From positions 124,001-188,000 of the forward strand of contig CP150549.1 of assembly GCA_049487715.1 (NCBI GenBank): a stretch of 64,000 nt of DNA, read 5' to 3'. The notes beneath the pieces were generated by a model. That model had not been told where the DNA came from and made no database searches. It was given only the letters and a program-made list of their open reading frames with translations. Origin of the DNA: Pycnococcus provasolii. Taxonomy: Eukaryota > Chlorophyta > Pseudoscourfieldiophyceae > Pseudoscourfieldiales. Both the position numbers and the translations under genes were made by a program. Positions 1 to 9,475 of the stretch are shown here, one piece after another; position 1 is the stretch's first letter; every line of letters starts with the position of its first letter.

Positions 1-2
1 GC

Positions 3-494
3 GTCGCCGACGCATCGGGGCGCGACGCATGCGCCATCACCGCGGGATCCGCCGACGGCTCCGTGCGCCGGTACGATGTGCGCAACGGCGGTGTGACGGT
101 CGATCGCTTCGCTGCGAGTGACGGAAATGCAGCCGCGGTCGCGGACATGGCGCTTGGTGTCGGTGGCGAAGTTTACCTGGCCTCTTGCCTTGACGGCGAA
201 GCGAGGCTCGTGGACGCCGCGAGCGGCGAACACCTCACAACGTATCGTGGGCACGTATGCCAAGGTGCCACGAAGCTTGAGTGCGCGCTGACACGCGCCG
301 ACGCGCATGCCGTGGTGGCTTCCGAGGATGGGCGCGTGCTTGTTTACGACCTCGTCGACGCATCTGTCAAGCACATCGGCGGCAGAAAGGGCGACGTGTG
401 CGTTTCTAGTCTGGACTACGCACAGGCGAACGGCGGCGCGGTGGCCGCAGCCCGTGCTGACGGGACGTTCGCCGTGTACGGCATGCCACGCTAA
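3..494 (+). CDS. WDR83: WDR83/MORG1-like WD40 repeat protein, C-terminal part (5' cut by window)
   Basis: The frame is open from base 3 and ends at TAA 492-494, so only about the last 163 residues are present. WD40 blades are visible: a GSADGSVRRYDVR strand, then LVDAASGEHLTTYRGH, then VVASEDGRVLVYDLVD. The order and spacing (the YDVR blade, an LxDxxSGE strand, YxGHxxQ, SEDGxVxxxDLV, short tail) match the end of WDR83/MORG1, a scaffold of MAPK signalling and a spliceosome-associated WD40 protein. Assignment rests on remembered family pattern; another small WD40 protein is possible. The gene is convergent with the SPT4 gene on the other strand, 57 nt away. A TGTAA hexamer context follows the stop at about 526. 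Confidence 0.72.
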   Translation, partial: VADASGRDACAITAGSADGSVRRYDVRNGGVTVDRFAASDGNAAAVADMALGVGGEVYLASCLDGEARLVDAASGEHLTTYRGHVCQGATKLECALTRADAHAVVASEDGRVLVYDLVDASVKHIGGRKGDVCVSSLDYAQANGGAVAAARADGTFAVYGMPR

Positions 495-551
495 AAGCGT
501 GTGTACGATTATTTTATTTAGGTTATGTAAAAACCAACTGTACGATACACC

Positions 552-1103
552 TTACACCTCGCGCGGCTCGTACCGAACGCCAGCGTCGCGCACTTGCTGC
601 GCAATTTCCTCTGGCAGAGCGCCCGTGACGGAGAGAGCGTATACGCCTGGCTTTTGGTGGCTGACGCGTACCCATTTGCCTGCCCACGTCTCCGTCGGCT
701 TCGTGATGGCGAGGAGTCCCGAAAACGCCGTGGTCGTGCAGTCGTGCACTTGCGTGAGGTCGCCTTCGAGGTGTAGGAATGGGCAGTTCTCGCACCCCTG
801 ATCGTAGAACTGCTCGCTGCTTTTGATGAGGTAGCACCTCATGCATGCGCGCAGCTTCTGCTTACGGAATGTGTCCGGTATGTTCGCACTGGCTAAAGCG
901 CGCGTCGCCTCCTCCTGTGTTGTTGCTCGCCGCCGTGTCGCGCCTCCAGGAGCCGGCGCAGCTCTTGGGGCTGCAGCGATCGCCCCCTGCTGCTGCTGTG
1001 CCGCCGGTACGTCGCCAGCAGGCGCGGCGGCTGCAGGTGTCGCGTCGTCCTCTGGCTGCTCGCCGGGCGGGGGTGAGCCGGGCGCCGCGTCGTCGTCTGC
1101 CAT
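552..1103 (-). CDS. SPT4: Transcription elongation factor SPT4
   Basis: 183 residues. SPT4 pairs with SPT5 (DSIF) and binds RNA polymerase II to promote processive elongation in the nucleus. Residues from about 80 on match the family closely: a four-cysteine zinc site made of LRACMRC and GCENCPF, then DCTTTAFSGLLA, a WAGKWVRVSHQKPGVYA stretch and the VTGALPEE segment. The first ~75 residues are an acidic, Pro/Ala/Gln-rich low-complexity extension absent from typical 110-120 aa SPT4. ATG at 1103 is the first methionine of the frame; an internal start near the conserved core cannot be excluded. The stop overlaps a TGTAA signal on the coding strand (GTG TAA). It shares a divergent 5' flank carrying TTAGGG-like units with the kinase gene at 1327. 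Confidence 0.92.
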   Translation of the reverse strand: MADDDAAPGSPPPGEQPEDDATPAAAAPAGDVPAAQQQQGAIAAAPRAAPAPGGATRRRATTQEEATRALASANIPDTFRKQKLRACMRCYLIKSSEQFYDQGCENCPFLHLEGDLTQVHDCTTTAFSGLLAITKPTETWAGKWVRVSHQKPGVYALSVTGALPEEIAQQVRDAGVRYEPREV

Positions 1104-1165
1104 GGCGGCTCTGCTCCCCGGGAGAATGAGTGCCCTCCAAGCAGACGAGGGTCTCCATCACCTTC

Positions 1166-1210
1166 AGGGCTAGGGTTAGGGTCTAGGGTTAGGGCTAGGG
1201 CTATTAGGGC
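1166..1210 (+). repeat. Degenerate TTAGGG-like tract in a divergent promoter
   Basis: Six or so AGGG units, mixing TTAGGG with CTAGGG, lie between the divergent starts of SPT4 (1103) and the kinase (1327). Similar tracts occur upstream of three other genes in the window. Telo-box-like promoter function is an inference. Confidence 0.6.
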
Positions 1211-1326
1211 CGCCTCCCTCCCGGCTCCCGCAGCGCATACCCGCAGCGCTCGTCCTTCATTATTCTCCCCTCGTCTGTTCGGTATTCTGTTTCGCCTCTC
1301 TCCCTTCTCGACATTCCAGGTCACAC

Positions 1327-2544
1327 ATGTTCATGGACGCCCCTGCCGCGGCGATGTCCTCGCTGTCCGCCGCGGCGATACGTGCGCCGGCGATGACGCT
1401 CACGCGCAGGCTGGACGTGCACCAGCCCACGGGCGCGCGCATCCTCAACGAACGATTCGTGAAAGTAACGGGCGCGCCGCCGCTGGGGGAGGGGCAGTAT
1501 GGAACGGTGAAGCTCTACCGCCTGCTCGTAGACAGTGACAGTGGGCGGTTAGGCGCGCCCGTTGCCGTGAAGGCTCTCGACCGCGCGCGCATGCGACGCA
1601 CGCGAACGGGTCCCGACGCGACGGCGCTCGACGACGTGTGGCGCGAGGTTGCGGCTCTCACGCGGTGCGCAACTGCAAGCACGCACGGCGCGAGCGAAGC
1701 AGCCACCGCGGGGCGCGTGCACGTCGTGTCGCTGCTCGAGGCAATCGACGACTCGACGTGCCGCAAGCTGTACCTGGCGATGACGTGCGCAAACGCAGGA
1801 ACGCTCGAGCATGCACTAGCGCGGTGCCGTGGAACGGGCGACCCGCCGTGGTGTCGCGAGGCTGCTCCGGGCGGCGGTGGCGTGAGCGTAGCTGCGGTCC
1901 TGCTGTTGATTCGGCAGCTGAGCGCCGCGATTGCATTTTTATATGAATGTGCGCACGTGATACACGGTGACATTCAGGCATCCAACGTCCTCGTGTGCGA
2001 GGATGGCGGCGGCAACGACCACGCCGTGGGCGTGGCGAGTCCGGCGCTTCTCGCCGCGCTCGCCAGCGACGTGCCGCCTCGTGGGATGGTGCTTCAGCTC
2101 GCTGACTTGAACACGTGCCATCTCGTGGATCCTCCTCACGGGCCCATGCGCACACGATCGCCTGGAACGGCGGTATTTTCACCGCCCGAGTGCTGCGAGG
2201 GCGTCGAAAAATACAACGGCCACCTCGCTGACGTGTGGGCGCTTGGCGTGCTCGGATACCTCGCCGCCTTTGGCGCGGTGCCGTGTGCACGTGCTGTGTG
2301 CGCACGACGGCGAGCCGAGGTGGCGATTGCTGGTGACGACGACGAAGGCGACGACGCCTCACGCCCCCCTTCGGTTCTTGAGGTGTACCGCGCCATCGCG
2401 CGAGAGCCGAATGTAACGATGCCAGAGGGTGCGAGTGCTTGCTTAACGCGCGTGCTGGGAGCTTGTTTGGTGGCGAGCCCGTCAGAGAGGCTGGATGCGA
2501 AAGGCGTGTACGATATGTGTGCGATGTCATCGCAGACCTTGTAA
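1327..2544 (+). CDS. Divergent CaMKK/SnAK-like protein kinase
   Basis: 405 residues covering one kinase domain from about residue 40 to the end. Visible motifs: glycine loop GEGQYGTVKL, VAVK lysine, catalytic loop written HGDIQASN (HRD arginine replaced by G, the usual lysine by Q), metal-binding loop written ADLN in place of DFG, and an activation segment ending GTAVFSPPE. The GTxxFxxPE(C) followed by YNGHLADVWALGVLGY resembles kinases of the CaMKK/LKB1/SnRK1-activating group, as does the basic insert after VAVK. The invariant lysine, both aspartates and the asparagine remain, so it may be active despite altered motifs. The missing HRD arginine suggests no need for activation-loop phosphorylation. 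No transmembrane or targeting segment is obvious. Group assignment is moderate; kinase identity is firm. Confidence 0.75.
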   Translation: MFMDAPAAAMSSLSAAAIRAPAMTLTRRLDVHQPTGARILNERFVKVTGAPPLGEGQYGTVKLYRLLVDSDSGRLGAPVAVKALDRARMRRTRTGPDATALDDVWREVAALTRCATASTHGASEAATAGRVHVVSLLEAIDDSTCRKLYLAMTCANAGTLEHALARCRGTGDPPWCREAAPGGGGVSVAAVLLLIRQLSAAIAFLYECAHVIHGDIQASNVLVCEDGGGNDHAVGVASPALLAALASDVPPRGMVLQLADLNTCHLVDPPHGPMRTRSPGTAVFSPPECCEGVEKYNGHLADVWALGVLGYLAAFGAVPCARAVCARRRAEVAIAGDDDEGDDASRPPSVLEVYRAIAREPNVTMPEGASACLTRVLGACLVASPSERLDAKGVYDMCAMSSQTL

Positions 2545-2750
2545 AGCATTAACTTGTTTCATTATTTCTTCAAAGTCTCTCTATTTACTCTTCAATCAAA
2601 TCAAATGAAAATATGGCAATGTTCACTCTCTATCAAAAATTGTGCCATCATAAACGGCGCGCCGCGCAATCAACAAACCATCGCACAAACGCACGTACAC
2701 TCACTCACACACACTCACACAAGCACTGGCATGGGAAATCCGCTCCCGCC

Positions 2751-5109
2751 TTACTTGCGCACGCCCACCCAGAACGATGCGTACATGTTCACGGCGTCGA
2801 TGCATGCGTCGGGCTTGTCGTGGTAGCTCACCCGCCTGACCTCGAAGCCGTACTGCTCCATCACCTTGCTGTACGGAGGCTCGATGCTGCTCGAGCGCCA
2901 GATGACGCGTCCGCCAGGCGACACGTGGTCACGCAGCGTGGATGCAAGGTCGTGGTGGTACGATGCGTCCATCCAGTCCATGTGGTCCATGAGGATAACG
3001 CGCGTGTACACGCCAGCAAGCAGCGCGTCCTTGAACTTTCCAGTCACCACCTCGATCGAGTCGAGCATGCGGTTTTCGTCAGCCTTGAGTTTTTCAAACT
3101 CCGCGGGCTTGAGGAAGCGAGGGCAGCACTCCTTCGTGAACTTGCCGATCATGCAGAGCAGGTAAAAGTAGTTCTGCGTGCGAATGTGCGTGTTAAGCGC
3201 CGCGCCGTTGAACGTCGTCTGCGCGTACTCGATGATCGAGCGCCCGTCATGCTTCTTGATGAGGTCGCTCTGCGCCTTTGGCACGCCGTTGAGCAGCCAC
3301 AGCATGTAGTGGTTCAGCAGCACGTACCGCAGGACCCACCACATGAGCTGGTGGAAGATTCCAAGGATGCTGTTCGGGTTGGGCGTCAGCTGGTTATACA
3401 ACTTCCGCTGGTCCTCGAGCGTTGGCGCGCTCACGAGTTTGCGCACGAAGTAGCGCGCGGGCCAGATCCACCACTGCAGCAGCAGGCTGAAGTACACGAG
3501 CCATCCCATGGATCCCATGAGGTACAGGCCGGTTCCGATGGACTTATTCTTTCCGTCGAGCATGTGCAGGCGACTTCCCCAGAAGCGCTTCGCTCCCTGG
3601 CTCATGAATGGTGCGAGCTTGCAGAGGTACAGCTTCTCGATGTTCTCGTGCTTTCCCTCGCCAAGCAGCTTCCATGCGTCGTCAAAGCTAAGATTTCGCA
3701 GAGCTGCGAGCTTGAGCTCGAGCAGGTATCCCTGCGCGGGGTTCATGTCCACGCAAACGACGCGCGCCGCGCCGCTGAGCGTCATGTCCATGGCGTTGCA
3801 GCCTCCGCCCGTGAGCGTGAGCACGACGTCGCCTTCGCCCACCATGAATGCGGGGTCGTCCGCGCGCGGGTCCTCCCACGAGATGGAGTACAGGAACGTG
3901 GGCGGGAAGAGCGCGGGGCGGTGGAACTTCTCCTCCACGCCGCTGAGGTCGATGCCACTTCGCGCGCGGCGCATCAGCTGGCTCGAGCGCGGGTGGCATC
4001 CAAGCCACACGTAGTACGGGGCACGCATGAACCCTGGAACGTACGGGATGGTTCCGTCGGAGTTGTGCTCCATCACGCGGTTCAGCTTGTGGTCGAGGTA
4101 CGCGCGTCGCTCCGGTCCGAGCGCGATGCCATCCTGGTCGAAGACAGCCTGCCAGAGCACGCGTCGAAGGTAGCTGTGCTGGCGCTGCGGCAGATCGAAG
4201 CGTCCGGAGACGAAGAAATCCGTCACGCCGAGCAGTCCGCGCTTCTCGTCGAGGATGTTCTCGACGGCGTTGTCGACGGCGGCGTGGAACGGCGGCATCA
4301 TGCTCAGGCTGTAGCTGAAGGTGACGAGGTCAGCCTTGGTTTCCGTTCCATCGGAGTAGTGGAGAGGCAGGTGCCACGACGTCGCGTCGCCCTCCTCGAC
4401 GAACACGTTGGTCCATCCCTTCGCCTTCACCTTCTTGCGTGCCACCTCCACGAGAGACGGCGTGAGGTCGACGACGTAGATGGCGGAGAAGGCTGACAGA
4501 TCGATGAACTCCGCCATCATCGCGACATTCTCTCCCGTTCCACCTCCCATGTCCACCCACACGAGGTTGCTCTTTCCCTCGAGGCGTGCTGCGCACGCGG
4601 CAAGCATCGGCCGACGTCCCCAGAGAAAGTTGCTTCGAAATCCGTCGTCTGTATGTTATTTTTAAATTTTGGGTTGGTGAGATTGGGTGGTGGGAACGAA
4701 ATATTCGTGTGAGTGCACCTATTATGATAAAATGTGTTTGGTTTTGTGGAAAATGCAAGGTGGATGAGGAGGTGAACGTACACGCATGGGCTTGATCTGT
4801 GCAAAGAGTTTGTGTGTCGTGTTTAAAATGTGTGTGTTGAGGTGTAATGTGTGTAAGTGAGCCGAGTGATCCAGGATGCTCGTGATGTTACCGAGCAACG
4901 GCAGAGTGCAAGATAAGGTGGACGAAAGCGTACCTCGGTAGAAGTGATCGAGTCTCGACGCGTGGTCCGCATCGGCAGGCGCGAGCGGCTTGAGCCAGAT
5001 GGACTTGAGGACTGTGAGGTCGTTGACTACTTTGTCGTACGTGCGCTTGGGGTTGGAGAGCGCGCCGATGACGGACTGGACATGGTTGTCCACGAGTATA
5101 ATGGTACTG
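2751..5109 (-). CDS. BTA1: Betaine lipid (DGTS) synthase, BTA1
   Basis: Makes diacylglyceryl-trimethylhomoserine from diacylglycerol and S-adenosylmethionine, a phosphorus-free membrane lipid, in the ER. The main exon is 2751-4648. It begins YDGFR-like, then NFLWGRRPM and the SAM-binding VWVDMGGGTGENV of the BtaB-like methyltransferase half, followed by the BtaA-like (DUF3419) half with SISWEDPRADDPAF and LTLTGGGCNAMD. This B-then-A order is the green-algal fusion. An upstream exon, about 4934-5109, encodes LSNPKRTYDKVVNDLTVLK and HASRLDHFYRG. The intron is 4649-4933 (GTACGC...ACAG, 285 nt). No ATG lies in that exon's frame; a long pyrimidine tract and AG just before it on the coding strand suggest a further upstream first exon, not located. 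A microexon inside the large intron is possible. Confidence 0.9.
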
Positions 5110-5903
5110 CTAGATGGCCGATGGGGGGAACGGGGAGAACAGGGAGGGACCACCGGAGGAGGAGAAGAGGGGAGAGGAGAGGGCAGATGCGGTCGGTGAG
5201 AGAGGAGAGGAGAACAGAACAGGGAAGGGAAGGGAAGGGAGCCCTGTTGTCGTGGGGTCCCCTATGAACTACGGGGGCCGCCACCCAGTACCCACGGGTT
5301 AGGCTTCTTACGCCAATGCCTTCCAAGGCGACCAATGCGGTTTGGGCGGGATCCTACGACGGATCCATTTGGCGGGTGTTTTTGGGCTGAATTCCGTGAA
5401 ATACCCCCCTGGCTGCTGGTTTCCCGGCGGAATTCCCGCCGTCTGCCGTCTGCCGCAGACTGTACGCGGAAAAGGACCAGAGGCCGGACCAGTGCTCTGC
5501 AGCTCGATATGCGAGAAAGTGGTGCTCTGTGCGACTGTGCCGTCTGCTTCTTTCAGCTCTGCTCCGAATCTTCGCAGAGCAGAGCGTTCTCCGCCCCCCA
5601 TTTCGCCAAGGCTACCTCGTGGCTGGGCTCTTGCACTTGCATGGGGACGGGCGAGGGGAGGTATGGGGGCGCGGGCGGACGAGGAGGAAGGAGCATGTGG
5701 AGCACGATCAAAAAGGCCTCGGCTGAACCCCCAACTCGCACGAGCAAGCTTCTGGCCTCTTCAAGAAGAGGCGAGAAGCTTTGCTCTATCGAGGGATATT
5801 TTCCTCCCTGGAAGACGAAGCGTTGACGCGGCCCCTTTTTCCACCCCTATCGTAGCACACGTGTCACTCGCAAACGTTTCGCCTTAACGTTCAACTCAGC
5901 GCC
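5110..5903. other. Divergent 5' region between BTA1 and the amidase
   Basis: No gene recognised. 5140-5245 is purine-rich on the plus strand (pyrimidine-rich in BTA1 sense), fitting a splice-acceptor tract. The first BTA1 exon and both promoters should lie here. Open frames at 5335-5887 overlap one another in different frames and show no family features. Confidence 0.4.
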
Positions 5904-6869
5904 ATGGCCGCCGCCGAAGACGACGACGGCGGCCAAAAACAACAACAACAACCCTCGGTCATCATACCGAAGACCCCTCCGACTGCCATAGGCGCTCTCC
6001 TCCCACGAAAAGGCGCGGAAATCGTCGTGGCGGGACAACTCGTCAACGCAAACACGCGCGTTGTCACTTTCTTAGACGCAGACGGGTTCTCAGCGTACAC
6101 CGGTTGCCCGCACCCGACACAGCCGAGCGAACTCGCCATGGACGCGCCGAGGTTTGGCGTCAGGAGAGTTCAAACGCAGTGCGTGCCGAATTCACGCTGG
6201 ACCTTGCAAGCTCTGCAGCAGCAAATCCACCAGCTGGTCGTGCACTACGACGCGTGCGGAACGGCACAGAAGTGCTTCAAGGTGCTGCACCACGAACGTG
6301 GACTCAGCTGCCACTTCATCATCGACCTCGATGGCGTCATCTACCAGACACTTGACGTGCGTGAACGGGCTTGGCACGCGACGGTTGCGAACGACGCATC
6401 CGTTGGAGTCGAGCTTTCCAACGTAGGTTGCGTGCCCGCCGACGAATCGAGCTCGCTGTTGGAGGCGTGGTATCGTGCCGAGGACGGCGAACTTACGCCG
6501 CCGCCGCCTTCGCCACCACGAACCTCCGAAGGGGAGCCCGATAAGAAGATCACAAAACGAACACCGCTCCGATCGGCACAATCAAAGCCAGTGCACGGCA
6601 CTGTGCACGATCAACGCCTTCGCATGTACGACTATACTGATCAGCAGTACGAGGCGCTCGCAAACCTGCTAGCCGCACTTTCCACCGTTCTACCAAGGAT
6701 TCGCCTGCAATATCCTCAGGCGAACACCAAGCTCCCGGACGACGTCCGAAACGCGCACGAAGGAATTCTCGGCCACTACCACGTTCAGACGAACAAGGTT
6801 GACCCAGGTCCGGCGATGCAGTGGGAACGCGTGTGCAAGCGTGCGGCACGCTTGTGTGCCAACCTTTAA
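5904..6869 (+). CDS. AmpD/AmiD-type N-acetylmuramoyl-L-alanine amidase (Amidase_2 fold)
   Basis: 321 residues. The family cleaves the amide between N-acetylmuramic acid and the L-Ala of peptidoglycan stem peptides. Visible features in order: zinc ligand H114 in VVHYDACG, SCHFIIDLDGVIYQTLD, ERAWHAT, a GVELSN strand carrying the catalytic glutamate position, a ~60-residue Pro/charged insert (about 190-235), YTDQQYEALANLL, and GHYHVQTNKVDPG with ligand H291, K298 and ligand D300. This is the AmpD-type H/H/D zinc set with its K-x-D motif. No clear signal or transit peptide; the N-terminus is acidic and Gln-rich. TGTAA lies 14 nt after the stop. Convergent with the gene at 7028. Role in an alga is open: plastid peptidoglycan turnover or digestion of bacteria. 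Confidence 0.85.
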   Translation: MAAAEDDDGGQKQQQQPSVIIPKTPPTAIGALLPRKGAEIVVAGQLVNANTRVVTFLDADGFSAYTGCPHPTQPSELAMDAPRFGVRRVQTQCVPNSRWTLQALQQQIHQLVVHYDACGTAQKCFKVLHHERGLSCHFIIDLDGVIYQTLDVRERAWHATVANDASVGVELSNVGCVPADESSSLLEAWYRAEDGELTPPPPSPPRTSEGEPDKKITKRTPLRSAQSKPVHGTVHDQRLRMYDYTDQQYEALANLLAALSTVLPRIRLQYPQANTKLPDDVRNAHEGILGHYHVQTNKVDPGPAMQWERVCKRAARLCANL

Positions 6870-7027
6870 GGGAGATGTATCGTGTAAAGTAAAAGTCGAA
6901 GTTGAAAAAGAAACTGTATTTTTTTTCATTGCTTTTTAGTTTTTTTTCTTTTCACCGTGGCACGACGGGGTGCACCACGGCGACCCGGATTCTGTTAATA
7001 ACCCAACAATAACTTTTTTGCTTGCAC

Positions 7028-8650
7028 TCATGCACTCGTGGGAATGTCCACGAGAAGCTCCTTCGCAGCCTCGGCGCGTGCCGCGGTCTGCTTGCTCAGC
7101 ACGACGAGCATGATGCTTCCGCCAATCATGACGAGAATGCAGATGATCACAATCACGGCGATACCCGCACTGCCCAGCTTTTCCTCCGACGCCGGCGTAC
7201 CCTCCACCGTGCTCAGGGTGGGTGCGCCGCCTCCCCCGGAGCTAGCTCCACCCGCGGCATTGCGCGTGACCGTGATGGTGTACGTGACAGGCTCCAGCTT
7301 GAACTCGGGAAGGGCGTACAGTGTGATCGAAATGTCGAAAGATGTCTCCGAACTGCTGTCAATGCCGTTGCTCACGTCGAGCGAGACGGCGTCGCTCCAT
7401 GACGCGTTCACGGCGCTCGAGGGCGTCGCCACCTCGAGTATCATCTTCCTTTGGTCCAAGAAGTCCGTCGTCGTCGTCACGGTGAGCTTCGAGACGAGGT
7501 TAACAATGCGGCCGCTGTACTTGAAGGAGTTGGCGTTGAAAGAAGGCTGCAGCAGGACGTTGATCGCCTCGCCCGTGACGATGGTGAGGCTGTTCAGGCG
7601 CATGGTTGGCGGCCTGCCGATCGGCGGTGGCGGAGGTGGCGGCGGCGGCGACGGCGGGATGTCCACGCAGTTGCAGACAGTCGGCAGCGTCGGGTCGCTC
7701 CACTTGCCCTCGGGGCACGAGGGGCACTTCTCGCACGTGCACCGCTGGTTGTTCGTCGCCTCGTCCAAGACCGTCACCTCCAGTCCGGCGATGATGCCGT
7801 CACTGTTGGGGTTCGCGCACGGCGGGCACTCATCGTACTGGCAGATGATGTTCGACTTCTGCTTGTAGTACGGCGGAATCTCGCACTGCTTGAGCTCGCA
7901 GCGCGACTCGTGGAACATCAGTCCCATTCCCATCTTAGGGGTAATCGGGCAAGCCTTGCAGTTGCACGGCGAGTAGTCCGACGACCACCACGCGCGGCCG
8001 TCCATGCGGCCGTAGTTCTCAATACCCTCCTTGCCCTCGAACGTCGGCGCGTTTCCTCGCGCGCAGCCGCAGTCCTCGCAGGCGCACGTTCCATCCTTGA
8101 ACTTTTGGCCTGTGGGGCAAGCTTTGCACGACGGGCCCTCCAGAACAATCTCCGCAAACCTGGCCTCCGGCTTCACCTGGTCGTCGCCCTGGAAGTTCTG
8201 CACGGTGATAGCAATGTAGCGCGCGTAGATGGCGTGGGTCTTCTTCGCGGTCATGCCGTTGGGCTTTGGGGAGTCGCCCACCATTGTGTCCTCGGGATTT
8301 CCCTCGAGCAGGCTGACAGTTTTCAGGTCAGTTGTGGTGTATCCAGCCCTCACGATAACGGTGTTTGGCAGCACCTTCACGTTCAGCTCGTTCAAGGATT
8401 CCAAGAAGAAGACCTTGATTGCGGAGATCTCGCGAACCTCCTTCAGGTCGAGCGTCATCGTAGGCTCGCCCACCGCCCCGGACACCGACTCCCACGCCGT
8501 GGAGAAGTCGTTGTCGATGGCCAGGCTCGGGTTAGCGCCGGTGACTCCCACCGCTCCTGTGATTGTTGTTTGTGTGGTTCCATAGTTGAACAGCGACTGC
8601 GCGCTTGCCGCGGCCACGAGGGCCAGCAAGGTTACCACACGGGCGGCCAT
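7028..8650 (-). CDS. Type I membrane protein with discoidin-like and cysteine-rich ectodomain
   Basis: 541 residues from ATG 8650, chosen because it opens a clean signal peptide (MAARVVTLLALVAAASAQS); the frame runs further upstream without features. Order: a discoidin (F5/8 C)-like domain at about 30-165 (SLAIDNDFSTAWES, TMTLDLKEVREISAIKVFFL), a cysteine-rich region at about 170-330 with many CxxC pairs, a proline spacer PSPPPPPPPPPIG, a beta-rich domain of the cadherin-like sandwich type at about 355-480 (ending VTYTITVTRN), then one membrane helix (AGIAVIVIICILVMIGGSIMLV) and a short basic tail. Likely a surface or extracellular-matrix adhesion protein. The specific family is not known. 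Confidence 0.75.
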   Translation of the reverse strand: MAARVVTLLALVAAASAQSLFNYGTTQTTITGAVGVTGANPSLAIDNDFSTAWESVSGAVGEPTMTLDLKEVREISAIKVFFLESLNELNVKVLPNTVIVRAGYTTTDLKTVSLLEGNPEDTMVGDSPKPNGMTAKKTHAIYARYIAITVQNFQGDDQVKPEARFAEIVLEGPSCKACPTGQKFKDGTCACEDCGCARGNAPTFEGKEGIENYGRMDGRAWWSSDYSPCNCKACPITPKMGMGLMFHESRCELKQCEIPPYYKQKSNIICQYDECPPCANPNSDGIIAGLEVTVLDEATNNQRCTCEKCPSCPEGKWSDPTLPTVCNCVDIPPSPPPPPPPPPIGRPPTMRLNSLTIVTGEAINVLLQPSFNANSFKYSGRIVNLVSKLTVTTTTDFLDQRKMILEVATPSSAVNASWSDAVSLDVSNGIDSSSETSFDISITLYALPEFKLEPVTYTITVTRNAAGGASSGGGGAPTLSTVEGTPASEEKLGSAGIAVIVIICILVMIGGSIMLVVLSKQTAARAEAAKELLVDIPTSA

Positions 8651-9475
8651 CGTCGTCGTCGAGCTGTGAGGAAGGCGACGGTCGGGGGAGGGCAGGGGAA
8701 AGGCAAGCACGCTGTCCTCCCCTCCCGGCGGAGAGGAGGGAGGAGCCGAGGAGGGAGGGAGGAGAGATGGTGTAAACGGGAACGCGCGCTTGTCTGGTGT
8801 GTTTGGTATGAAGGGAACCATTTGGCGTAAACCTCGTACGGGACGAGAGCCGTTCATCTCTTCAAGGTTTTGTACCCATGGAACATGTGCCTTTCGCTGC
8901 TTGGCGTTCAAGTGTGGGTCCCATTGGCAGTGTGGGTCTGCCGTGACTCCCACTTCCTTCTTGTGCAACTTCTTGGCTTTTGGGAAGGCTTTTGGGAAGG
9001 CTGCAACTTGCAAGCTTTTACCGGTCGGAAGGCGCAGACTATGTTTTAAACCTGACCGGTGCGTTGAACGACAAGAGCAGGTGGCAGGTGGCAAATGCGA
9101 TACGGTAAAGTACTTATCGTAGTACTAGTGAGACGAGGTGGTCAGAGGGAATAAGAGGAGGAATGAGCCTCCTCCTAAGGTTAGCGTGGTATATAATATG
9201 GTTGCTTTTGGTAGGACTAACCTCACCTCAGAGTCACCGAGTGGTAAAATACACCATCTTAGACTGATGAGGAGGAAGGCGGAGTTCCTTCCCATCAGGT
9301 TACATAGCACTCTGAACAACTGAACAACTTGCCGAACGGTATTCTTACCGTTCGCGTAAAACTGTCCTGTTCCGCTGTTCACCGGCACCCTGGTAGCTCC
9401 TTTTTTTTCCCTCCGTGCCCCCCCTGCACATCAATTGCCACCGCACGCGCTACAAGAAGTTCACACAGGCGAGCC
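8651..9475. other. Divergent intergenic region
   Basis: No gene recognised. It holds the 5' flanks of the membrane protein (minus) and the CFAP144-like gene (plus). A 12-nt direct duplication (TTTTGGGAAGGC twice) lies at about 8977-9001, and short inverted ACCGGTC/GACCGGT copies flank about 9020-9060. Confidence 0.4.

Noticed and set aside
2613-4496. 627-codon open frame on the plus strand
   Set aside because: It lies antisense to the BTA1 main exon and has no family features; GC-rich codon bias keeps the opposite frame open.
5335-5887. Two overlapping plus-strand frames of 163-181 codons
   Set aside because: Different frames over the same DNA, no family features, in the divergent promoter of BTA1 and the amidase.
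7451-8830. 459-codon plus-strand frame
   Set aside because: Antisense shadow of the discoidin-like membrane protein; Arg/Val-rich without domains.
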